Positions 1 to 8,700 of a stretch of DNA of 14,790 nucleotides are shown one piece after another. Below the pieces are notes generated by a model, which searched no databases, was not told the origin of the DNA, and was given only the letters and a program-made list of their open reading frames with translations. The stretch spans positions 1-14,790 of the forward strand of contig JAKEHD010000061.1 of assembly GCA_022615215.1 (NCBI GenBank), in the 5' to 3' direction. The position numbers and the translations under genes are program-made. This stretch comes from Blastocatellia bacterium. Lineage in GTDB: Bacteria > Acidobacteriota > Blastocatellia > UBA7656. Position 1 is the first letter of the stretch; each line of letters starts with the position of its first letter.

Positions 1-13
1 AAGAAAGAAATCT
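1..13. repeat. Copy of a short A/G-rich repeat
   Basis: The 13-mer AAGAAAGAAATCT at the window edge is identical to 2572-2584, next to the merR start. A partial variant follows at about 17-27. The rest of the 158 bases before the cytochrome stop shows no gene. It holds one small hairpin (GAAGG at 107-111 with CCTTC at 117-121) that lacks a T-run. Confidence 0.4.
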
Positions 14-158
14 CTGAAGAAAGAAAAAGGGCGGCGCACTCCACATAAGCGTTCCTCTCTGGAAAAATTTTCATTTTGCCCCGCGCGCAGTATATCTGTG
101 CCTGTAGAAGGCTCTGCCTTCCACTGTGGTTGATCTTCTTTGATTCGAGCGGCGCGCG

Positions 159-1682
159 TCAATGCTTGATCTTTTCCCAGTAGGTCTCGAAATCGAAGTT
201 CGGACTTGCCGAGGGCGTGTGGCATCTGAGGCAGGAGACCGTAACATCGGCTATCGGGCCGTAGCCTTTGCCGGGGTTCGCCAAGTGATCGCCTGCGGGT
301 CCGTGACACTCTTCGCATTGCACATTTTGAAGAGGAGGGCCATCGCCTGCCGTGAGCATCTTCTCTTTCCTGGGGCCGCTCGCGTGGCAATCGAGGCAAC
401 TCTGCTCGAATTCGGCGGGCTTCAGTATCACAGGGCCTGAAGCGCGGGCGTGAGCCGTGTCGGCCCACTTCAGGTAATGTGTGGCATGGCACTGATAGCA
501 GGCATTGGATGAAACATAAGCCGGAGAGGGCGTTTCATCTGGTCCCTTGCGCTCAGGCTTTTTGAATGAGCGCGTGAGTGCAGCCCATTCCTCCAATAAT
601 TTCCTCGAATGCGCGCGTGCGGCTTTCTCCGCTTCGACAGCGGCGGTGACGATGCGAGCCGCTTCCATGTTTTCGGGAGTCTGGTCGTCGAGCACGATGT
701 AGCGATCCTTGATCGTGAACCTGCCCTGCGCGTCGCGGTAGAATCGTAACTCGCCCACCTTTCTGGTTTCGAAAGGCGTAAAGACTATGAGCGTCTGCCC
801 CACCTCGACGGGCGCAGTGAATATCTCGCCATTGCCTGCGATGATGACATCTATGCCGGGAACCTGACGCGCCAGGGAGACGGCCTCGGCCGTGCTCAGG
901 TGAGCGAGAAGTATAACGAGGTCTGCGCGCCGTCTCGCTTCGGGTACTGCGCGGCGGGCTGCTTCCATGGGGTCTACGATCTTAAATCCCGCAGGCGGAG
1001 CAGGCCCCTGTCGGGTCAGCCCCACGAAAGCGATCCTCAGAGGTCCGGCTCCGTTTTGCGAGCCTGGGACTTCGCGTATGAGGAACGGCTGCGGCGCGAT
1101 CATATTGGGGGACCGGCTCTGAATGTTTGCCGATACCATTCGGTTGATTAGAGACCAGTTCGCTTCAGTTTTATAGGACGGGCCGCGTATCATCTTCGAT
1201 AAGAACCTGAGATCGTAAGATGAGAGGTTGATTGCGTCTACCATGAGCCACTTGTAGGCTTTGAGCATCCACTCGTTATTGACCTTCATATCAGCGAGCG
1301 AATCGCCGTGCGAGTTGCGCCCGTCGTCGAGGAAGTAACCGGAATCTACGACCAGCAGAGGGACGCTGCTCAATTTTTTTCGGAATGCATCGCTATATCC
1401 GACACGCCGTGCCAGACCCCCGTACTGGGGACCGGTTCAGCCGCAGGGGCCGGGTCGGCCGCGAGTATCTCCCGTGAAGTGTATGGCAAAGAGCGCTCCA
1501 TCCTCATCGCCTATACGCTGGTTGAAGGGCACTTGCGAGCCTATGATCTCGAAGCGTCGGCGGGGCTGTTGCTGGGCGGACCCGGCGGCGGTCTCTTGCG
1601 AGGGAAGATCGGAGCATAAGAAAGCCGCCGTGAGGGCGAGGATGATGAGCTTGATGAGTTTGACAGGTTTATGATCGCACAT
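159..1682 (-). CDS. Secreted tetraheme cytochrome c with 5'-nucleotidase-like domain; candidate selenoprotein with in-frame TGA
   Basis: The gene reads as two ORFs in one frame, interrupted only by TGA at 1437-1439. The N-terminal part has a signal peptide (KLIKLIILALTAAFL) and ends in FTGDTRGRPGPCG. The codons after the TGA read TGPQYGGLARRVGYSDAF and run into the rest of the protein. From family knowledge, this cytochrome/5'-nucleotidase group carries a PCGC...GGLARR-type motif, so the TGA sits on the second Cys. The central metallophosphatase-like domain has degenerate metal motifs. The C-terminus has four CxxCH haem sites (CYQCH near residue 395, CLDCH, CEECH, CLRCH near 484), as in cytochrome c554-like proteins, which suggests extracytoplasmic electron transfer. 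I chose ATG 1682 (507 codons before the stop, TGA at codon 82); GTG 1709 is possible, and neither has a strong ribosome site. A gene caller would start at TTG 1373 and lose the signal peptide. The alternative reading is a recent nonsense mutation or sequence error. Confidence 0.7.
1399..1415 (-). promoter_or_regulatory. Possible bacterial SECIS hairpin downstream of the in-frame TGA
   Basis: On the minus strand CTGGCAC and GTGTCGG form a 7-bp stem, including two G-U pairs, around a GGC triloop. The loop begins 28 nt after the TGA and starts with GG. Bacterial SECIS elements are generally described as hairpins with an apical loop about 16-37 nt after UGA and a G in the first two loop positions, so this fits. 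No bulged U like that of E. coli fdhF is seen. A competing 9-bp hairpin (CCGGTCCCC with GGGGGTCTGG, one bulge) starts right after the TGA at 1412-1435 and excludes this one. Confidence 0.4.
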
Positions 1683-1999
1683 ATATCGAAAATATCGCTC
1701 GCCTCGCACTGTGCGAAATCGAACGGGGATACTCTAATCGATCGAGTCGGCTTCCGCAAGGCTGGGGTGGTCCGTAATCCTTTGCTCTTTGAGCGGAGCC
1801 TTACCAAACAGTGTTGCAAGGTAGGCTAATCCACCCGGACCTCAGAATCGAAGACGCGATTGATAGCGGATTGAAGCCGAGCGGAATTTTTGTGAGCGAT
1901 TTGGCGAGAAGAATACGAGAGAGGTCGTTAAGGAATCGGTCGCCTTTCGAGAAGGCGTGCAGGCCACACCGTCGGGCAGGTTCCTTAACCTGTGGCCCA
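1683..1999 (-). other. 317-bp intergenic stretch with tRNA 3'-trailer inverted repeats
   Basis: I see no gene here. Next to the tRNA 3' end are several inverted repeats: CAGGTT/AACCTG (1977-1982 and 1987-1992, 4-nt loop), GGCCACA/TGTGGCC (1962-1968 and 1991-1997), CGCCTT/AAGGCG (1941-1946 and 1952-1957), and a 9-bp pair GTTAAGGAA/TTCCTTAAC (1927-1935 and 1981-1989). Some share bases, so alternative folds are possible. None is followed by a T-run on the minus strand, so a classical terminator is not supported. The cytochrome promoter should lie near 1720-1790; only a weak candidate (TTGCGG, 17 bp, TAGAGT on the minus strand) is visible. Confidence 0.4.
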
Positions 2000-2073
2000 T
2001 CGGGACGACTGGATTTGAACCAGCGACCTCTTCCACCCCAAGGAAGCGCGCTACCAGGCTGCGCCACGTCCCG
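2000..2073 (-). tRNA. tRNA-Pro (anticodon GGG)
   Basis: On the minus strand the acceptor arms CGGGACG and CGTCCCG pair perfectly, with discriminator A. The D arm contains AGCCTGGTA. The anticodon arm is CTTCC-TTGGGGT-GGAAG, which gives anticodon GGG. The T arm is GCTGG-TTCAAAT-CCAGT. CCA is not encoded. The gene starts 10 nt after the merR stop codon, so the two are probably on one transcript, with the tRNA cut out afterwards. Confidence 0.95.
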
Positions 2074-2083
2074 CGACAAAAAA

Positions 2084-2557
2084 TCAACTCGTGATGCTAC
2101 CATCCGTGTTGAGTATTGTCAACAACTCCTCCAGGTCGTGTTTTATCACCCGGATTGCGCGGCGCGCTCTCGGCGACATTCCCTGATCTGCGTCCGCTGC
2201 GGGCACCTTCGACGACGGCAAATCGGGTTCGCGCGACTCGATCGGTTCATCCGCAGGTGAGGGTTCCCGCACAGGCGCTTTGGCTCGCGCGCCGCTTCCG
2301 CGCATCTCGTCTATCAATTTCTTTTTCGCCCCGGCGATGGTGAACTTCTCTTCGTATAGCAGATCGCGTATGCGCATGACCATCTCGACATCCTTGCGGC
2401 GATAGACGCGCTGGCCTGCGCGGTTCTTCTGCGGCGCAAGCATGGGAAACTCTGTCTCCCAATACCTGAGCACATGAGGCTGTACCTTTATCAGTTCACA
2501 GACCTCTCCGATTCGGAAGAAGAGCTTTTCCGGGATTCTGCTGGTGCCGGTTTCCAT
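2084..2557 (-). CDS. MerR-family transcriptional regulator
   Basis: This 157-aa DNA-binding protein has an N-terminal MerR winged helix-turn-helix at about residues 12-80: KLFFRIGEVCELIKVQPHVL, then RYWETEFP, then GQRVYRRKDVEMV and YEEKFTIAGAKKKL. This subtype usually sits beside ihfA/pheT and tRNA-Pro in deltaproteobacteria and acidobacteria, and the tRNA-Pro linkage is present here. The C-terminal half is charged and low in complexity, with no visible effector domain or metal-binding Cys. ATG 2557 is preceded by GAGGCGG, a good ribosome site. A strong sigma-70-like promoter lies about 140 bp upstream (2695-2723). Its target is unknown. The direct repeats just upstream of its start could be an autoregulatory site, but that is inference. 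Confidence 0.85.
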   Translation of the reverse strand: METGTSRIPEKLFFRIGEVCELIKVQPHVLRYWETEFPMLAPQKNRAGQRVYRRKDVEMVMRIRDLLYEEKFTIAGAKKKLIDEMRGSGARAKAPVREPSPADEPIESREPDLPSSKVPAADADQGMSPRARRAIRVIKHDLEELLTILNTDGSITS

Positions 2558-2571
2558 AAGCCGCCTCGAAT

Positions 2572-2602
2572 AAGAAAGAAATCTTTTGAGAAAGAAATCT
2601 TT
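2572..2602. repeat. Two 14-bp direct repeats upstream of merR
   Basis: AGAAAGAAATCTTT occurs at 2573-2586 and again at 2589-2602, a 16-bp period, just before the merR ribosome site. Its first bases are also found at window positions 1-13. It could be a protein-binding site or part of the merR leader. Confidence 0.5.
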
Positions 2603-2606
2603 ATGT

Positions 2607-2639
2607 GAGCCTCAAAAGGAAGATTTTTTCCTCTGGCTC
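2607..2639 (-). promoter_or_regulatory. Hairpin in the merR leader
   Basis: Outer arms GAGCC (2607-2611) and GGCTC (2635-2639) enclose inner arms AGGAA (2617-2621) and TTCCT (2628-2632) with a six-base loop. It lies between the putative merR promoter and the merR start, so it would be in the 5' untranslated RNA. A T/C-rich tract follows on the minus strand without a clean T-run, so it could be a weak attenuator or an RNA-stability element. Confidence 0.35.
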
Positions 2640-2694
2640 TGCGAGAATTTCTCTTTCAGCATTCGCCCGTAATCTCAAACGAATGCGCCTGACT

Positions 2695-2723
2695 ATGGTA
2701 TGCCTTTCGGTCGGCGATGTCAA
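2695..2723 (-). promoter_or_regulatory. Sigma-70-type promoter for merR/tRNA-Pro
   Basis: On the minus strand TTGACA (2718-2723) is followed by a 17-bp spacer and TACCAT (2695-2700). The -35 is a perfect match and the -10 matches 4 of 6. Predicted transcription starts near 2688 and gives a leader of about 130 nt. Confidence 0.6.
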
Positions 2724-2775
2724 TAAATTATGATCTCGAAAATACAGCCCTGACAGCGTTTACACCTCCAAAGTT

Positions 2776-2807
2776 AAAGAAAAAACCAAGAGGGAGGCCC
2801 GCGCCTC
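2776..2807 (-). terminator. Probable terminator after lysC
   Basis: On the minus strand, 12 nt after the lysC stop, GAGGC/GCCTC (2803-2807 and 2794-2798) form a 5-bp GC-rich stem with a 4-nt loop. Eight bases later comes a run of six T. The gap before the T-run is longer than ideal, so the exact stem may differ. Confidence 0.45.
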
Positions 2808-2818
2808 GTCCGCCCGGT

Positions 2819-4045
2819 TTATGAATCCGTTTCTCCCAGATGGAAGAGGTCATGGACTATCCGAACGGCCCGCTCGGCTTCGCTGTCACTCACGGCACAG
2901 CTTATTCGTATCTCCGAAGTCGAGATCATCTTGATATTGATACCGGCACGTCCGAGCGCCGAAAACATGCTTGCAGCCACACCGGGCTGATCCATGAGCG
3001 CCGCGCCCACTATGCTCACCTTTGCAACGTCTTCGTCGGCAAGCACCCCCTCTGCGCATAAGCGCGCGGCGACCGCCGTTAAAGATTCTTTCGCCGGGGC
3101 CAGGTCTTCGCGCTTCACGACGAAGGTGATATCGTTGACCGAGCGGTCTTCGTGAAACGCCTGGATTATCATATCGACGCTTATGCGGCGTTCGGCCAGC
3201 GCGCCGAAGACTTCGCCCGCAACTCCCGGACGATCCGGGACTTTCAAGATGGCGAGCCGCGCCTGATTACGATCCAGAGTGACGCCGCTCACGGGCCTTT
3301 GAATTTCCATCTGATCCGCTCCTTTCAAAACGGTCCCTTCGTGGTCAGGGTCGAAGGTGTTTCGCACGCGCAGGGGCAGCCGATGTTTGCGCGCAAGCTC
3401 GACTGCGCGAGGGTGCAATACAGAAGCCCCCACGCGCGCCATCTCAAGCATCTCTTCGTAAGAGATCTCTTTCAACACCCGCGCCGTATGCACAACGTTC
3501 GGGTCCGCCGTGTAGACGCCGCTCACGTCGGTGTATATATCGCAGATAGAGGCTTCGAGCGCCGCAGCGAGCGCCACGGCCGTGGTGTCCGACCCGCCGC
3601 GTCCGAGAGTGGTCGTATCGCCTTCGGGAGTCGTTCCCTGAAACCCGGCCGCCACGACTATGTATCCGTCATCGAGGTAGCGGCGTATGCGCTCGGTCTT
3701 TATATCGACTATGCGAGCCGAGGTGTGTACGCTCTCGGTTATTATGCCGAGTTGATTGCCCGTCATGGAGACGGCCTGCAAGCCACGATCACTGAGAGCC
3801 ATCGCAACAAGAGCAGTCGCGATCTGCTCGCCCGTCGCAAGCAGCGCGTCGAGTTCGCGGCGATTGGGTTTGCCGCCCACCTGCCAGGCGAGTTTGAAGA
3901 GATAATCGGTCGTATCTCCCATGGCCGATACGACCGCCACTACGGGGTTACGCGCGGCTGCGCGCTCGACTACGCGAGCGACGTTCTTTATGCGAGCGAT
4001 GGATTTTACCGACGTGCCGCCGAATTTTTGAACTATCAGGCTCAT
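2819..4045 (-). CDS. lysC: Aspartate kinase
   Basis: It phosphorylates L-aspartate with ATP, the first step towards lysine, threonine and methionine, in the cytoplasm. The 408-aa length fits monofunctional aspartokinases. The N-terminus carries KFGGTSV (residues 7-13), and GRGGSDTTA begins at residue 148. The C-terminal third has two ACT domains (around VPDRPGVAGEVFGAL and ALMDQPGVAASMFSAL), which in this family bind feedback-inhibiting lysine and/or threonine. ATG 4045 starts right at the conserved MSLIVQKFGG; the ribosome site is weak. It follows hom on the same strand after 136 bp, so the two could be one operon. Some relatives also make a small subunit from an internal start; I could not establish one here. 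Confidence 0.95.
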   Translation of the reverse strand: MSLIVQKFGGTSVKSIARIKNVARVVERAAARNPVVAVVSAMGDTTDYLFKLAWQVGGKPNRRELDALLATGEQIATALVAMALSDRGLQAVSMTGNQLGIITESVHTSARIVDIKTERIRRYLDDGYIVVAAGFQGTTPEGDTTTLGRGGSDTTAVALAAALEASICDIYTDVSGVYTADPNVVHTARVLKEISYEEMLEMARVGASVLHPRAVELARKHRLPLRVRNTFDPDHEGTVLKGADQMEIQRPVSGVTLDRNQARLAILKVPDRPGVAGEVFGALAERRISVDMIIQAFHEDRSVNDITFVVKREDLAPAKESLTAVAARLCAEGVLADEDVAKVSIVGAALMDQPGVAASMFSALGRAGINIKMISTSEIRISCAVSDSEAERAVRIVHDLFHLGETDS

Positions 4046-4110
4046 AGATGTAAATCGTCCGGCAGCGGAGCGTGGTCGCGTAATCGCGTAGCCGCTCCTA
4101 TGTACGCTCC

Positions 4111-4179
4111 CGTCCTTTGTCAGTTGTCCGTTGTTCCTTCAAATCAAGGCCCTGGCAGAAGCGCAACGGACTACGGACA
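4111..4179. repeat. Inverted pair of degenerate 7-bp repeat arrays
   Basis: The plus strand at 4111-4138 reads as four heptamers: CGTCCTT, TGTCAGT, TGTCCGT, TGTTCCT. The minus strand at 4179-4166 reads TGTCCGT, AGTCCGT. The arms therefore face each other, and GTCCGTTG (4126-4133) pairs perfectly with CAACGGAC (4164-4171) across 30 bases. It fills most of the hom-lysC gap and may be an intergenic short-tandem-repeat family or an RNA fold between the two genes. Confidence 0.45.
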
Positions 4180-4181
4180 GG

Positions 4182-5447
4182 CTACTCAAACACCCTGAGT
4201 GCGACGCCTATCTGTTTGGTGGTCGCCTGGGCTTCGATTTCGCGGAGCGCGCCCGCAAGGTTTCGTTCGCGCCCCCGGTGGGTCAACAGGATCACGGTCG
4301 CCGCGCCTTCCTGCGTGACCCCGCGCTGAACGAGGCTGTGAAGGCTCACGTTATGGCCGCCGAATGCATGGCCTATGTTGCCTATGACGCCCGGAGTGTC
4401 GGCGGTTTCGAGCCTTATATAAAACGCGCTTTCGGCATCCTCGATGGGGCAAAGGGGCGACTGGCGCGAATCTATGATCGGTTGAAAATAGGGAGCGAAG
4501 TCCGGCAACCTTAGCGCGCTCGCCAGATTGATGAGGTCTCCGACCACTGCGCTCGCCGTAGGCATCTCGCCCGCGCCCGGTCCCACGAGCATCACCTCGC
4601 CCACCGCGCTCCCGCTTATGAAGATGGCGTTGTTGGCGCCCTCGACCGAGCCGAGCAGGTGATGAACGGGCACGAGCATCGGGTGCGCACGAACGTCGAG
4701 GCACCCTTCGCCGCGACGCGCAAGCCCTATCATCTTGATTCGGTATCCGAACTCGCGCGCCGTCTGTATGTCTGTATCAATGATCCGTGTGATCCCCTGA
4801 CGGTATACGGAATCCGCGTCGACGAATCGTCCGAATGCGAGCGACGCGAGGATTGTGATCTTGTATGCGACATCGTAGCCTTCAACATCATTGGCCGGGT
4901 CGGCTTCGGCAAATCCGAGACGCTGCGCTTGGGTGAGAGCTTCTTCGAAGCTCTGCCCGCGCTCTTGCATCGCCGTGAGTATATAGTTGGTCGTTCCGTT
5001 CAAAATGCCCGCGACCGAGGATAACTGATTGGCCTGAAGCCCGCGCTGTATGGTCGAGATCAGAGGGATGCCGCCGCCGACCGCCGCTTCGAAAAGGACC
5101 GTGACGTTATGGCGATTGGCCATCTCGAATATCTCAGAGCCGTGCCGGGCGATGACTTCTTTGTTGGCCGTGACTATGTGCTTGCCTTCTTCTATGGCGC
5201 GCCTTGTCAATTCATAAATAGGGCTCGTGCCTCCCGCCACCTCTATGACTATTTCCACTTCGGGGTCTTCCACAATCTCGAAAGGCTGATCGGTAACACG
5301 TATCGAAGAGAGATCGACCGCGCGCGGCTTCGACAGATCCCGCACCGCGACCCACTTGACGCGGAATCGCGGGTCGTCCGCCAGAAGCTTTATCACCCCC
5401 GTGCCGACCGTGCCGAGTCCGAGTATGCCTACAGTGATCTTCGCCAT
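4182..5447 (-). CDS. hom: Homoserine dehydrogenase
   Basis: It reduces aspartate semialdehyde to homoserine with NAD(P)H, on the way to threonine and methionine. The Rossmann motif GLGTVGTGV is at residues 10-18. The catalytic-domain signatures ANKEVIARHG, GGGIPLISTIQ, LNGTTNYIL and DPANDVEGYDVAYK follow. A C-terminal ACT domain (about residues 342-421) is the usual threonine-feedback site. The reading frame extends back to 5525, but ATG 5447 is chosen because MAKITVGILG is the normal start and GAGGAAAAAGG lies just before it. The protein is then 421 aa, a typical length. It is probably transcribed from the 256-bp region it shares with the divergent kinase gene, with lysC downstream. Confidence 0.95.
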   Translation of the reverse strand: MAKITVGILGLGTVGTGVIKLLADDPRFRVKWVAVRDLSKPRAVDLSSIRVTDQPFEIVEDPEVEIVIEVAGGTSPIYELTRRAIEEGKHIVTANKEVIARHGSEIFEMANRHNVTVLFEAAVGGGIPLISTIQRGLQANQLSSVAGILNGTTNYILTAMQERGQSFEEALTQAQRLGFAEADPANDVEGYDVAYKITILASLAFGRFVDADSVYRQGITRIIDTDIQTAREFGYRIKMIGLARRGEGCLDVRAHPMLVPVHHLLGSVEGANNAIFISGSAVGEVMLVGPGAGEMPTASAVVGDLINLASALRLPDFAPYFQPIIDSRQSPLCPIEDAESAFYIRLETADTPGVIGNIGHAFGGHNVSLHSLVQRGVTQEGAATVILLTHRGRERNLAGALREIEAQATTKQIGVALRVFE

Positions 5448-5638
5448 CGCCTTTTTCCTCAGAGTCCAGGATAGGCCAGAGTAGCCGACCTCGGAGGGTT
5501 TTCGCAACCGCAATATAAAACTCATCGGACAATCGAGGCGTCACTTCTTATCCAGCCGCCTCAGACCCGAAGACATGCACGTTTCTAAATATTTTTCCTT
5601 GCGCCTCAATAGCAATCTGAAATGCTTTGACCCGGCAT

Positions 5639-5667
5639 TTGACTCGCCATCTCTGCTCTAGTAAACT
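5639..5667 (+). promoter_or_regulatory. Possible sigma-70-type promoter for the kinase gene
   Basis: TTGACT (5639-5644), a 17-bp spacer and TAAACT (5662-5667) precede the kinase ATG by about 37 bp. The -35 matches 5 of 6 and the -10 matches 4 of 6. It lies between the divergent kinase and hom genes. Confidence 0.4.
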
Positions 5668-5703
5668 GGCCTACTTCTCACGACAAGGCGGCCTCGCACA
5701 CTT

Positions 5704-8700
5704 ATGTCAGTCGAATCCGGCACGTTGGGTCCTTACGAGATACTCGCTCGACTGGGGTCTGGCGGGATGGGCGAGGTCTACCTGGCGCATGATCCGAAGC
5801 TGCGCCGCCGTGTGGCCCTGAAATTTCTCCCGCAAGACATGATCGTCGACAAACAGGCTGACGAGCACCTTGCAATCGAAGCTTCGGCGGCTGCCTCTCT
5901 CAACCATCCCCGCATAGCGACCATTTACGAGTTAAGACAAGAAGAGAGCCTGTGCTGTATCGTTATGGAATATGTCGAGGGGCAAACCCTGAAGGACAGA
6001 ATCAAAGAGACCGCATTCGAGATAAGCGAGGCAGTCGCCATTGCCTTACAAATTGCTGAAGCTCTCAAGGCCGCTCACGCGCGGGGTCTTCTTCATTGCG
6101 ACATCAAAAGCTCGAATATAATGCTCACCCCTGAAGGCGATGTTAAGGTGCTCGATTTCGGACTCTCCAGGCTTATGCGTCGCCCGGACGCAGGAGCGCC
6201 GCATCAGACCGGCGAAACAGCGGCTTCCACAGGCGTTGCAAAAGATACATCGAATATGGCCGAGCCGGACGGGGTTGCGGGCACTCCGGGATACCTGTCG
6301 CCCGAACAGGCGCGCGGCGAACCTCTCGATGCGCGAACAGATATTTTTTCATTCGGCATCGTGCTCTACGAGATGGTATCGGGCCGTCTGCCTTTTGAAG
6401 GAGAGGGCCGCAGGGATTTGCTTCGCGCGATGCTTGAATCCGAACCGCCGCCGCTTGGGACTCTGCGCGATGGAGTCCCGCTCGAACTGGAAAGCATCGT
6501 CAGGCGATGCCTTGAGAAAAATCCAGACCGCCGCTACGACTCCGCGTCCGAAATTCTCTCCGAGCTTGAGCAATTGAAAAGCGATCTCGACGCCGCAACC
6601 GCCTTCGAAGTGCCGGCCGGAGAAACGTCTCGCCGGGAGGTAGAAACGGAGCGCCCCTCCTATAGTCTCAAACCTTCGCCGCTTGGCCCTGCGGCCCTCT
6701 GGTTGTTTCGCCACCGCAGATGGCTTATGGCGGCCGGAGCGCTGGCGCTTGTAGCTGCGGGATTTGACCTGCTCATTCTTCAGCCGCAAGGGAGCGGGCG
6801 AGCCAGGGATTTGGGGTTGTTTGTAATCGCAGCCGTAAGTTTTATCGGTTATATCGCCCTCCTGTCGCAATCGGGCAGACTGCGGCGCAGCTTTTCGAGG
6901 GCCGCCTCATCAGCCTTTCGCGGACTGCTTCCATTTCAGGAGCAGGACCGCGACCGCTTTTACGGGCGCGAGACGGAGACCTCTGCGCTGTTTGATATGG
7001 TCGCGCACGACGAGTTTCGCTTCGGCGTGCTCTACGGCGAATCCGGCTGCGGCAAGACCTCGCTCATAAGGGCGGGGCTGATTCCCAATCTGCTGGAAAA
7101 AGGCCACACGGCGCTTTATTGCCGCTCGCACAGAGACCCTCTGGCTGTGATTCTGGAGCAGTGCCGCAAGCATACAGGGCTGGCGGCTCAAGAGCATGAG
7201 CCTGCGCTTGACTTTCTGCGGCGGGCCAGCGAAAAAGCGGGCGCGGGGCTTGTCATCATCTGCGACCAGTTCGAAGAGTTCTTCGTCAATTTCAGAACGA
7301 AAGAGTCACGCGCGCCCTTCGTCTCGCTCGTCGCCGCATGCAATCAATCGAGCGATCTCAGAGTGAAGTTTCTTTTTTCCATGCGTTCGGATTTTCTCTA
7401 TCTGATCGGCGCGGAGTTCGACGGCCTTGTAGTAGAGCCTCTCATGATGGCCAAACGCTTTCACCTGCGCAACCTCGACCGCGAGCGGGCCGAAGAGATT
7501 ATCGAACGTTCTGCGCGGCAGGCACGCCTGCCTCTGGAGGCGGGGCTGAGCAGGCAAGTGGCCCGCGATCTGGTGACGGGCGGCGAGGTCCTTCCCTCCG
7601 AGCTTCAAATCGTCGGCGAGCAATTGCAGAGCAAACGAATCTACACGGCGCAGGAGTACCGGCAGGCGGGCGGAAAAGAGCAACTGGTGCACAGCTATCT
7701 CGAAGAGGTGATCGAAGCGACAGGCGAGCGCGACTCATCGGCCCTCGTGCTGCGCAGCCTGATTTCGGATGAAAACACCCGGCTCACGCTCACGCTTGCC
7801 GAGATCGTCAGGCGAACGCAGTGCAGCAGTGAAACAGTCGAACGCATATTGGAGTTGTTCGCGCAGGCGCGGCTCGTTCGTGAGATACAGGACGAAGAAC
7901 CCTGGCGATACGAACTCATGCACGAATACCTGATCGACAGGATAAATCAGATCACAGGCCGCGTGATGGATGCGACGCAGCGGGCCAATCGCTTGCTCCG
8001 TCAGTACCTGTCGAATTACTCGGTCGACAAACGCGCGCGCATACCTGCAAACAAGCTCTGGTTCATCAAGCGGTATTCGGACGCGGCCACGGCCTCGCAG
8101 GCGCGCGAGTTGTTCGGCAAGAGCCTGCGGCGCGGAGTTGTGCAGGCGGGCGGGCTGCTGGTGTTGTTTATGATCGCGGCGACTCTCGCGGCGGCCTGGC
8201 TATCGGTGAGCGAAGAATGGGAAGAGGTCCGTTTGAGCGACGGGCACAGGGCGGCAGTGCGGAAGGCTGCATTTTCTCCTGATGGCCGGCTGCTGGTTTC
8301 AGTCGGCGAAGACGCAAAGGTTATGGTCTGGGATTTCGCGAGGAGAGAGCGGCTGGCCACATTCAACGATCACACGGATTGGATCAACTCGGTCGCCTTC
8401 TCGCCCGATGGCAGGTTGGTAGCTACCGGAGCCGAAGTGGTCATTTTATGGGATGCGATCACACGGCAGAAGATCGCGCCCCTCGACTATCCTTCCATCG
8501 TCTGGAGCGTGGTCTTTTCACCCGACGGGCGGTGGCTGGTCTCGACGCACGGCGATGGCACGATTCAGGTGTGGGACGTAGCCGAGCGGCGGCGCGTGGT
8601 CGGACTCAACGAGCACTCAGATTCGGTGCGGACGGTGGCCTGGTCGCGTGACGGAAAGCGTGTCGCTTCGGCGGGCGAAGATCGTTCGATCATTGTCTGG

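Noticed and set aside
484..500. TGGCACTGATAGCAGGC, a partial -24-like element on the plus strand
   Set aside because: It lies inside the cytochrome coding region over a haem motif, and the -12 half (TTGC) is missing.
159..1709. Recoding of TGA throughout the organism as an explanation of the interrupted cytochrome gene
   Set aside because: The kinase, merR, DUF4258, YgiT-type and activator genes all end in TGA at the expected place, so TGA is a normal stop here.
1811..2260. A 149-codon plus-strand frame
   Set aside because: It runs across the tRNA-Pro gene and into merR antisense, so it cannot be a real protein gene.
3152..4198. A 348-codon open frame on the plus strand
   Set aside because: It lies opposite lysC, is rich in His/Arg/Tyr and resembles no protein; it is an antisense shadow of a clear aspartate kinase.
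5448..5525. N-terminal extension of hom back to 5525
   Set aside because: The extra 26 residues do not resemble the family; ATG 5447 has a good ribosome site and starts the conserved Rossmann strand.
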